From NCBI GenBank assembly GCA_008690995.1, contig VRMN01000010.1:310001-374000 (forward strand): 64,000 nt of DNA, in the 5' to 3' direction. This stretch comes from Porphyridium purpureum. Its lineage: Eukaryota; Rhodophyta; Bangiophyceae; Porphyridiales; Porphyridiaceae. Shown piece by piece: positions 8,647 to 16,950 of this stretch. The first letter of the stretch is position 1. Every line of letters starts with the position of its first letter. Position numbers and translations under genes: made by a program. Below the pieces are notes generated by a model. That model had not been told where the DNA came from. It did no database searches and saw nothing but the letters and a program-made list of their open reading frames with translations.

Positions 8647-11304
8647 ATGTTGAAAGGATGCATCGGATATGAGATATTCCGCCGCATCCGTGTTTCCCGC
8701 GAGGTGTTTGATGCGCCGCGATGGATCCATGCTAGCGCCGCGGCGCTCAAGAAGAAAAGATTCTGCAAAGCGCGTGCGGGTGGGTTGAAACCAGACAATC
8801 GTCACGAGGGCACGTTCTATGCGATCCGTGTTGGCCGCGACTTGTTCCGCGGCATCGTGTTGAGACACGATGATTACGTGAACTTGATGCGCGGCGCAAT
8901 GAGTGCTAAAGGTCAATCGTTCCGTTTGGCGTTTGACAAAGCCAAGGAGTATTGTATGTCCGGAAGGGGTGGCGGCGCGCAGCGTTTTTATGCGTTCCGG
9001 TACGGCCTTCATGGCGCACGAGGGATCGCGGTACGCAAGCCAGACTTTCAGCATGCCACGAAACGCGCCAATTCGCCTGCTCTCCAGAAGGAGGTGTTTG
9101 CGACCGCAACGCAAGCGATAGTGTATTGTGAACAGGCCGGTACTCCGTTGACAGACTCGAAAGATCTACGCGCATCACTGCGGTTTCTGACGCAAAACAG
9201 GAATCTGCGCGTGTCAAGTTTGTGGTCGCGATATCTGATCCACGGCGACATGAAGGGCCTTTCGCCCAGTGGCCCATTGTACCATCCAGAATCGCCCATC
9301 GCGGAGACCGAACGCCCAAGAGTTGTTGCAGAATCGGCTGCTCTTTCTCCAGCCGCTCTACCTGCTGAATCTACCACTGACACCGGCATAGGTGCCGCGA
9401 CGGTCGGTGATCCCATCAAGGTGCTGGCGCATGAAACCAGCGCAGTCGCGCGTGCGCTTGATCGTGAAGCGTTGGATGATGCTGTGAGGATATCGCAGTC
9501 TCTGCTTAGTTTCGTGGAAAAGCTGCACAAGCAAGTCTTGGATGCCCGGAACGTGAAAGAGCGAGCGGAAAGGCATCGAAAAACACTAGCAGAAATGGAG
9601 CTCATGGCAAAAGAACGCAGTCGATCCATCCTCGAAGCAACAGGAAATGTCGAAACAGCCCGTAACGCAGAGCGCATTGAGGCGTACATTCAAGGAGAAG
9701 CTTTGCCGCGCGATATGAAGGGCTTCACAGCCGTTGCAATGCTTCACTCAGTCCTTCACTTTAGCGAGAGAGACACGAAGCCGCCGATAGGTGTGGATGC
9801 AAGCCGTCTGTTCGTTTCAAGCGAAGCCGCTTCTATCGCGAGGAATTTCAGCATAGCTGGAAGCACGGACACCGCGAAGAAGACTGGCGATCGGGTTGAA
9901 CTTGAGGCGTTGTTGCTGGCTCTCAACTACTTCATTCTGAGGTATTTGGACACTGGCGAGGAAAGCGTGAAACGAATAGTGCTGAAAACGCGCAGCCGGT
10001 ACTGTCTTTCGCGGTGCAACACGTACTTGCCCAAGTGGCGAGCAAAGGGCTGGCGGATGAGCTACAAAGTGAAACATCAAGACCTTTGGGAGGTTTTCGA
10101 TACGCGACTTTTGATACTGCGGTCTGTTTGTGACGTCTCATTCGAGCTTGGAGCTTTTGATGAGCATGCGTTTCACCATTCCCCCACAGTGGGTGGCGGT
10201 GCAGACTTTGCAACGAGAAGTCTTTGGAGCAGCACATACCGCCAAAGTCTTTCGGAAGTTCTTGTCGATGGCTCATTCAGACTATCGCGGATGGGGCGGG
10301 ACAAGGCAAGGATTGGCGTGTATTTCGGGAGTGATTCGTCGTGTAATGTGGCCGCCGTGTGGCCCATCAGTCTTGTGAAACCCAGGACTTCAATGCAAGT
10401 CGAGGTTCTCGCGGCAATTTGCGGACTGGACCAAATTCTGCGCTACACGCTAGCCGGGTCGCGATCGGTACTGCCTTCGACAGAAGAGGTTGTACTTTAC
10501 ACGGACTTCAATACCACACCAAAATTGATCGCCCAGCTGGATGCGTTATGGGCTGATGACCTCGAAACGAACCCTGGGCATCTGTGGAAATGGACCATGG
10601 GACTTTCTGGTGGACAAAATGGCTTGTACCATTCGCAGAATGAGCTGGAAAATCATGCGAGAGGACTTGGTGAGCGGCCTGGCAGAACTGCGCCGCTTTT
10701 TGATTTGCTGACGCCCTTGTATCTTCGGGTACTTCTCGTGCGATGCTTGCGATGGTTGCAAGTGATGTGGGTACCCCGCGAGTCCAACAAGCATGCTCAT
10801 AAGCTAGCTGGCATTGCAAGTGAACTTACGTACAACCAGCAGAACCAGCGAGTCGTCGATGTTGTGGGCGCTCAGATACAGAACTCCCGTCGCATCGAGC
10901 TGGACCGCAATATCATTGCGTCGCTCCACTGCCATCCACGCCTCGCAGAGATGGTGGCACCCATGCCTGGCGTGGCGCAGGAGCTCGAGAATGCTGACGT
11001 AACAGCTGAGAGCACTGATGATGATGATGAGGATCCAAACGCTGGCTCAGACGGTAGTGCTACGGACCAGGACTTTTGGGTCGCTCCAAAGGAACCGGAA
11101 CCGGTGCTCACGGATTCTGACATGGACACGGATGCAGTGAACGAAGAGCGCGAGCCGTCGAATTCGACCATTGACCCTGATTTTCTGATGAAGGACACAT
11201 GGCAGGCGCGAACGGGTTCCGACATTGAGATGGATGACTCAGATTTGGACTCGGATAGGGACGACCACATGTACTACTTTGAGCACGCGTTTGACTCGGA
11301 CTAA
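8647..11304 (+). CDS. Full-length member: HBD module, pseudo-RNase H1 and RNase H-like domain
   Basis: The 885-residue protein shows the complete family layout. Residues 1-40 form a presequence ending R-W-I-H-A-S-A-A-A-L. Half A starts near 55 and half B near 114. A helical linker covers about 250-340. About 343-503 resembles RNase H1 (E-L-E-A-L-L-L-A-L...Y-C...K-W-R-A-K-G-W...D-L-W), but the first Asp is replaced by Gln (Y-I-Q-G) and the third-motif Asp by Arg (K-T-R-S-R-Y). About 535-725 is a second RNase H fold with V-D-G-S (D541), V-E-V-L-A-A (E586), Y-T-D-F (D620) and V-P-R-E-S-N-K-H-A-H-K-L-A, where H718 sits in place of the fourth Asp. A strongly acidic tail ends the protein. Residual nuclease activity is possible only in the second domain. 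Confidence 0.8.
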   Translation: MLKGCIGYEIFRRIRVSREVFDAPRWIHASAAALKKKRFCKARAGGLKPDNRHEGTFYAIRVGRDLFRGIVLRHDDYVNLMRGAMSAKGQSFRLAFDKAKEYCMSGRGGGAQRFYAFRYGLHGARGIAVRKPDFQHATKRANSPALQKEVFATATQAIVYCEQAGTPLTDSKDLRASLRFLTQNRNLRVSSLWSRYLIHGDMKGLSPSGPLYHPESPIAETERPRVVAESAALSPAALPAESTTDTGIGAATVGDPIKVLAHETSAVARALDREALDDAVRISQSLLSFVEKLHKQVLDARNVKERAERHRKTLAEMELMAKERSRSILEATGNVETARNAERIEAYIQGEALPRDMKGFTAVAMLHSVLHFSERDTKPPIGVDASRLFVSSEAASIARNFSIAGSTDTAKKTGDRVELEALLLALNYFILRYLDTGEESVKRIVLKTRSRYCLSRCNTYLPKWRAKGWRMSYKVKHQDLWEVFDTRLLILRSVCDVSFELGAFDEHAFHHSPTVGGGADFATRSLWSSTYRQSLSEVLVDGSFRLSRMGRDKARIGVYFGSDSSCNVAAVWPISLVKPRTSMQVEVLAAICGLDQILRYTLAGSRSVLPSTEEVVLYTDFNTTPKLIAQLDALWADDLETNPGHLWKWTMGLSGGQNGLYHSQNELENHARGLGERPGRTAPLFDLLTPLYLRVLLVRCLRWLQVMWVPRESNKHAHKLAGIASELTYNQQNQRVVDVVGAQIQNSRRIELDRNIIASLHCHPRLAEMVAPMPGVAQELENADVTAESTDDDDEDPNAGSDGSATDQDFWVAPKEPEPVLTDSDMDTDAVNEEREPSNSTIDPDFLMKDTWQARTGSDIEMDDSDLDSDRDDHMYYFEHAFDSD

Positions 11305-11413
11305 ACGTAAATCTTTTTTGCCGGTAGGGTGCACCTCCCACGCAGCCGTGCGGGTCGTCTGCACGCCGCGCAAAGGGGAGCGCCGGACAGATCTACGGTC
11401 GGCGCTGCCGGCC

Positions 11414-14005
11414 ATGTTGAAATGCGCTGGCAGTAGATGTTTTCGTATTCTCCGCATCACGCGTGCGACCGCACGCCGAGGCATTCACAGCGGGCGCCCG
11501 GAATGGGAAGCGACGCCGGTGGCGCCGGCGTCCGGTCCTCCGCTGGACGGTCCGTTTTACGCGATAGTGAATGGACGTCACCAGTTCCGCGGCGTCGTGT
11601 TGCGCAAGATCGAGGCCGAAGAGCTGGTGAAACGGGATCCGATATCCATGATAGCAGGCCAGATGAGCCCGTTTGCGCACGCGATGCCGACCGAGACGCT
11701 CAAGGAGGCGATCGATTTCTGCTCAGGCGGACGGGGCGCAAATGAATTTTTTGCATTTCGTCACGGGTTGCGCGGTGCACGCGGCATTGTGGTGAAGCCA
11801 AGCGTCTTTTATCGAGTAAGCATGCGGGCGCGGGCGCGCTCGTTCGAGGTTAGAGTCTTTGACAACACGACCCAAGCTCTGATTTTCTGCGAGCAGGCGG
11901 GAACAATGGAGACTGACTGGGAGAGCATGGAGAAAGCCGTCTCCTTCCTGGCTAGAAATCCACAGCTGCATTCGCCCGCGCTGCTGGAGAAATTTGTGGT
12001 CAAGCGAAAGGATGCAAGTCTTCCAAGCGGTCCTCTTCCGATCACCAAAGAACAGATCGATTCCAATCATCAAGGCGCACAACGCTCAGTCGCCGAAAGT
12101 GTGGTCCGATTCCTGACCAGTCGTCCCGTAACCGCTATGGCTCACGAAGTTGTCAGTATTGCTGCGAAGCTTGACGTCCAGCGGCTCAATCAGATTTCCG
12201 ATAAGACACGCGATCTGCTCGGCCTGATGCAGAGGCTTCATGTGACTGCGGTGAGAGCTCTGGAAGCAAAGGCCAGAGAAGAAGATGAACGGCGGACAAG
12301 GGAGTGTGCGCGAAGAGCGCTCGAGGAAGCGTCAATCAAAGCCGATGAGTACCATGCCATACATGCCGAGGCCTACATCCATGGGATGGCTATCGACTGT
12401 TCCGCGACATCGTGCAATGCAGCTGCCGCGCTGTACCTGGTTCAGCACCTTTCTGGCAAGGATGGCATTCGCCCTGTCCACGTGCATGCAACTCGTCTTT
12501 TCGAATCCAGCGAGCACATGGAGCCATGGATGCAATCAAGTGACGACGTGAATCACTTGATACCAAATCGATCCAGCGATCTGCTAGAGGTCGAAGCGCT
12601 TTTATTGACGCTGAACTATTTTATCCTCCACTACCTGGACAATGGAACGTACAGGCTCGAACGTTTGACCTTGAGAACAAAGAGCAAGTACTGTGCGTCG
12701 CGATGCAATACGTACCTCCCAAAGTGGAGGGACAAGGGCTGGAAGATGAGTTACAAGGTGAAGCATCAGGAGCTCTGGCAAGCCGTCGATACTCGACTGC
12801 TGCTTTTGAAATCTCTTTGCGAGGTCACGATCGAGTGGACGTCTTCTGACGATCAACACTGGGATCAAGCGCCTTTTCGCCCTTCGACAAGTGATCTTCG
12901 ATTGCTTTCTGACTGGCTCTGTGAGCAAGACCCGCAAGAAGCTGGCAAAAGAGCGGAAGGCGCTTTGATCCCTGTAAGTGGCCTTGATTTTGCAACCAGA
13001 GGCGTCTGGAGCGATAGTCATACCCAATCCTTCGACTACGTGCATGTTGATGCCTCGCACACTCCAAAGGGACTGAACAGAGCCAAGGCAAGTTTAGGAG
13101 TGCATTTTGGAATCGCAGATTCGCGCAATGTTGCTGCTTTGTGTCCTTCGAACCTGACCGAAGTTGAAGGCTCGTACGGAGTGGAGCTTTTGGCTGCGGC
13201 TTGTGGTCTCGACCAAATTTTGCGCTTCACTTTGGCCGGCTCACCCCATGTGGAGCCAAAGCTAAACGCAGTGACACTGTTTTCTGACTTTCGCCCCTTC
13301 GCAGAGCAACTCGCTGAAATTGATGCTTGCTGGACCGAAGGTTTCGACCTGGCCAAGACAGGGATGTCTCCCTTGTCTGGTCGTTTCTCTGCTATTTGGA
13401 TAGTCATGTATGTGCGCATACTTCTAATACGATACTTTCGACCCTTGATCATCAAGTGGAAGCCCCGCGAGACCAATGAGGCCGCGCACGAGCTTGCGCT
13501 TGTCGGAAAAGATGAAGCATATGACTGCATCCACAACCAGCGCATCGTCAATACGGTGGGTGCGCACGTGCAAAGCACCGAGCATCATGCGCTGGACATG
13601 AAGCTTATTGCATTTCTGCTTCAGATACCAAAGGTCTTTGATGCGACGAGGGAGCATCTAGCCATGTACGGAAGCGAATTGATGACGAGCATGGACTCCT
13701 CGGCTCCATCCAATGACGACAGCGCGATCTTCGATTCTTATCGTCCAGCTCGCGGAAACGAAGCTCTAGCGGGTACTACCATGGACTCCGAAGAGCTTTT
13801 CCACGCTCATGCTCGGTCCGACGACGATGAGCCTGGGGCTGCATCCGACGCAGACTGGAAAGACGACTTCTACTCCTTTCCCGGAGAGACCGAGTCGGAT
13901 GAGTTCACGGACGAATACGGCATGGTGAATGATGAGTCGCCCGCGGATCCTCTAGATGACGATGCGTCCGACATGTGGAGCTATCTGGGCAGGTTCTACG
14001 AGTAG
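11414..14005 (+). CDS. Full-length HBD/RNase H-like member, close relative of its left neighbour
   Basis: This 863-residue protein has the same layout as the gene at 8647. The presequence ends A-R-R-G-I-H-S-G. The module begins near residue 48 (F-Y-A-I-V-N-G-R) with half B near 112. The pseudo-RNase H1 domain starts near 317 (A-Y-I-H-G) and again lacks the acidic residues. The second RNase H fold keeps D546 (H-V-D-A-S), E591 (V-E-L-L-A-A) and D625 (F-S-D-F), and has H692 in P-R-E-T-N-E-A-A-H-E-L-A. Through C-N-T-Y-L-P-K-W-R-x-K-G-W-x-M-S-Y-K-V-K it is nearly identical to its neighbour, which suggests a fairly recent duplication. The C-terminal 150 residues are acidic. The ATG at 11414 follows the neighbour's stop by 109 bp. 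Confidence 0.8.
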   Translation: MLKCAGSRCFRILRITRATARRGIHSGRPEWEATPVAPASGPPLDGPFYAIVNGRHQFRGVVLRKIEAEELVKRDPISMIAGQMSPFAHAMPTETLKEAIDFCSGGRGANEFFAFRHGLRGARGIVVKPSVFYRVSMRARARSFEVRVFDNTTQALIFCEQAGTMETDWESMEKAVSFLARNPQLHSPALLEKFVVKRKDASLPSGPLPITKEQIDSNHQGAQRSVAESVVRFLTSRPVTAMAHEVVSIAAKLDVQRLNQISDKTRDLLGLMQRLHVTAVRALEAKAREEDERRTRECARRALEEASIKADEYHAIHAEAYIHGMAIDCSATSCNAAAALYLVQHLSGKDGIRPVHVHATRLFESSEHMEPWMQSSDDVNHLIPNRSSDLLEVEALLLTLNYFILHYLDNGTYRLERLTLRTKSKYCASRCNTYLPKWRDKGWKMSYKVKHQELWQAVDTRLLLLKSLCEVTIEWTSSDDQHWDQAPFRPSTSDLRLLSDWLCEQDPQEAGKRAEGALIPVSGLDFATRGVWSDSHTQSFDYVHVDASHTPKGLNRAKASLGVHFGIADSRNVAALCPSNLTEVEGSYGVELLAAACGLDQILRFTLAGSPHVEPKLNAVTLFSDFRPFAEQLAEIDACWTEGFDLAKTGMSPLSGRFSAIWIVMYVRILLIRYFRPLIIKWKPRETNEAAHELALVGKDEAYDCIHNQRIVNTVGAHVQSTEHHALDMKLIAFLLQIPKVFDATREHLAMYGSELMTSMDSSAPSNDDSAIFDSYRPARGNEALAGTTMDSEELFHAHARSDDDEPGAASDADWKDDFYSFPGETESDEFTDEYGMVNDESPADPLDDDASDMWSYLGRFYE

Positions 14006-14333
14006 TTTGTTCTGTACTTAGCACAGCGTGGATGCATGCATAAATTGTACGAAGTGTCTTGCACATCACTTGTTTCCACGTCCACCACATGCGTCTTGCC
14101 TTTGCTCTGTCCTCGGTTGGGGCGGTGAAAGACAAGTCACGGTCGCGTTGAGTCAAGCTTTTATGCGCATCGGCGCGCGAGGTTGGCACGGGCGTGGACG
14201 ACGCCTGTCTTCTTCCTGCCTTCAAGAACGCACGCACAACGCGCGCATCGAATGATTGCATCGTAGCGTGGCCCGGTGCACGCCAGGCTGCAGTCTAACG
14301 ACGGGGAAGCGACGCAGTCGACACAGCAACGAG

Positions 14334-16829
14334 ATGCGCAGACATGTGGCGGCGTGCCATTTCGTGGTGGGCCATGCCTCAGGCGTCCGCCGGTGGATAC
14401 ATGGAAGCGCGGTGACGGAGGGAAAGTATCGTCCTGTGCCAGCCAAAGGCACCAACAAGCTTGTGTGGGTGAAACGTGTGTACGGCGAAGGCCACAATCT
14501 GTTGGTGTGGGGGAACAAGTATGGTTTGCCGTTCGCGCCAGTCATCGACGATAATGTTGAAGACTGGCCAATGAACGGAAATGTGCTCATGTTTGGCCCG
14601 CTTTATGCGATATGGAACGGCCGAGACATGTTCCGAGGCATTGTATTCCGATCTTCCGAGTACAGGCGGTTGGTGGACGGTGTTCCTGGTGCCATGGGAC
14701 GACCAAAGGCGACCATCAGAGAAGCAATTTTGCTTTTCCAGACCGTGTGCGACTATCTGGGACATGTGCAGACTCCATTCTATGCTTTTCGGTGCGGTGT
14801 TGGCGGTACAAGAGGCTTTGCGTTCACTCCGCAGCTAGTCAACCGGGCCGATGCTCCCTCGCTACAGACACAAGAGTTCAGCAATGCGACCCAAGCTCTT
14901 GTGTACTGTGAGCAGGCCGGTACAAGCGGAACCGATTGGCTTAGCTTGGAACGATCGGTCCTGTATCTGATGAATAATCAAAGGCTAGACACTCCGACCA
15001 TGATGTCTCAATATTATGTTCATCAAGAAACGGGTGCTCTTCCCAGCGGACCACCAAGCTTAGCCGGTGATGTGAGCGAAGGGCAGCTTAGTTCAAGCGG
15101 AATAAGCGCAGAATCACGAGAAGATCCTGTGGAAGCCGAGGATCCCTTGGATTCGACCAGCGCAGAGCAGGAAGATCGATTGGATCTGACGGGGACTCTG
15201 AGAGTAGCTGATGACGTAGCTCTCTTTGCAAGCAAGCAGAGCGTCAAATTTTGGACAAAGGCGGGGCGCAAGTACAGAGAGCGTCAGATTAAGATTCTCG
15301 GCCAGCAAATTGGACTTGATAGAAACATTCCCGACCTCGCCCGACGACGATCTCGTCGGCTATTTGGAATGATACGCGCGTTGACTGAGGTTGGGGTCGA
15401 CACGTCTCAAGTGAAGCGATTAGAGTCTCGTGTACTGGAGCCGCAGCCCAGCCCGAGTATGGCAGGAGAGCATCCAGACACAGCACGAAAAAATGAACAC
15501 ATGGACGTTTACGTGCAGGGAATTGCCCGAGCGTATGTTAACAACACGTATATGCGAGACATTTTCAGCGTGGAGCCGCATAGCATGTACAATGCAATGG
15601 CCATTATTCAGCTCGTTTGCCATTCTAGGAATGCTGGAGAGCCGGCTACTTGCCCTGCTCCAGACACGACCCAGAATCTAGTTCACCAAAGTGCCGAGGA
15701 CACATTGTCAACTCACAAAGATGACGGCCACACTGCTTTGCATTTGCGCTCACAGGATGAATGCAACGACTCCTTCCGGACAAAGGTAGAGGCAAACAGA
15801 TACGAGGACGCGAGTCGTCTGTTCCGATCGCGCGACGTATTGCCCACTGTAGGGGAAGTGCTCTCCTCATCCAAGAAGCAGAAACTTTTTAATGACCTCT
15901 TGGAGCTGGAAGCGTTTGTTCTGGCGCTGAACTATTTATTATTGCGAGTCGTGAACAGCACGCAAGACTCGTTGAAGAGCATAACGCTGAAGACGCGCAG
16001 CAAGCTTTGCGTGTCTCGATGCACTCGGTGCCTTTCTGCATGGAGCAAGCAAGGGTGGTGCTCGGTTGACAACGTGAAATACAAGGATCTCTGGGAGGCG
16101 ATTGACTCACGATTGAATATTTTGCGAGGGCGTTGTGACGTGTCTATTGAAAGGGACAATCGACTTCCAGATGACCACCGAATGTGCAGCGCTTGTGAAG
16201 AGACGTTATCCACCGGGGAAAGCGCACCCAGAGGTCCCTTCTTTGCGATCTGGAACGGGCGCACTTCGTTCTTTGGAATTGTAATCAGAGCCTGGGAGAT
16301 GAGAGCATTGGGCCAAGGGGTTAAGTTCAAACGCAATCGAGGCGCCAAAGTCCAGTCAGAGAAGAGAATCATTGATGCGGTCAACGTATTGAGCGACAAG
16401 GTTGTGCATGAATCTGGTGAAGTGCCCTGCTTCTATGCTTTTCGAGATGGATTGATGGGAGCGCGTGGATACGCGATATGTCCCGCGGTTTCCAAGGCGA
16501 TTGCACTTCGCGTCGCAGCACCCTCTCTGGAGAAACGGTTGTTCCCGAACGCCACACAAGCCATGGTATTCTGCGAACTTGCCGAAACCAACATGCAGGA
16601 TTGGCACACGCTAGCAGACGCCGTGCTCTTTTTGGTACGTAACCCGCGTCTCAACTCTGTCTCGATGCACAACAAGTACTTTCTCCAGAACAAGAACCAG
16701 AACATTCCGAAAGGGCCCCTTCGCGGCGCGAGTAGAATGCCTGGCGGTGGTGAATCGGCTGCTCGGCATGACATCAAAAGGGCAGACGCGATGTCTGTCG
16801 TCTCGTCTCCACACACTCTAAATGTCTAG
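14334..16829 (+). CDS. Two HBD modules flanking a pseudo-RNase H1 domain
   Basis: This 831-residue protein has an unusual order: presequence (ending R-R-W-I-H-G-S-A-V), first module from about residue 90 (L-Y-A-I-W-N-G-R), pseudo-RNase H1 from about 387 (V-Y-V-Q-G) to about 610, then a second module from about 636 (F-F-A-I-W-N-G-R) to the end. The second RNase H fold of its neighbours is absent, its place taken by a module. The pseudo-RNase H1 has a long insertion between its first strands and the E-L-E-A-F-V-L-A-L helix. The second module has F-C-E-L-A-E-T in place of F-C-E-Q-A-G-T and F-F-G-I in place of F-R-G-I, so it is more diverged. A C-terminal swap by recombination within the array is the simplest explanation. 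Confidence 0.8.
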   Translation: MRRHVAACHFVVGHASGVRRWIHGSAVTEGKYRPVPAKGTNKLVWVKRVYGEGHNLLVWGNKYGLPFAPVIDDNVEDWPMNGNVLMFGPLYAIWNGRDMFRGIVFRSSEYRRLVDGVPGAMGRPKATIREAILLFQTVCDYLGHVQTPFYAFRCGVGGTRGFAFTPQLVNRADAPSLQTQEFSNATQALVYCEQAGTSGTDWLSLERSVLYLMNNQRLDTPTMMSQYYVHQETGALPSGPPSLAGDVSEGQLSSSGISAESREDPVEAEDPLDSTSAEQEDRLDLTGTLRVADDVALFASKQSVKFWTKAGRKYRERQIKILGQQIGLDRNIPDLARRRSRRLFGMIRALTEVGVDTSQVKRLESRVLEPQPSPSMAGEHPDTARKNEHMDVYVQGIARAYVNNTYMRDIFSVEPHSMYNAMAIIQLVCHSRNAGEPATCPAPDTTQNLVHQSAEDTLSTHKDDGHTALHLRSQDECNDSFRTKVEANRYEDASRLFRSRDVLPTVGEVLSSSKKQKLFNDLLELEAFVLALNYLLLRVVNSTQDSLKSITLKTRSKLCVSRCTRCLSAWSKQGWCSVDNVKYKDLWEAIDSRLNILRGRCDVSIERDNRLPDDHRMCSACEETLSTGESAPRGPFFAIWNGRTSFFGIVIRAWEMRALGQGVKFKRNRGAKVQSEKRIIDAVNVLSDKVVHESGEVPCFYAFRDGLMGARGYAICPAVSKAIALRVAAPSLEKRLFPNATQAMVFCELAETNMQDWHTLADAVLFLVRNPRLNSVSMHNKYFLQNKNQNIPKGPLRGASRMPGGGESAARHDIKRADAMSVVSSPHTLNV

Positions 16830-16950
16830 TACTAGGTCTGACCTGTAAAATGTATAGCGGCGCGCTTGCGTCCACTGCACCTTGTCCATGAGAGCAGACG
16901 CAGAAGGCGGACCACGAGTGAAAATAGGGGCGGGAAGGCTTCATGGAAGG

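Noticed and set aside
11225-11413. Extending the 11414 gene upstream over the end of the 8647 gene
   Set aside because: The extra residues overlap the neighbour's acidic tail in another frame and would bury the presequence; the ATG at 11414 gives the family N-terminus.
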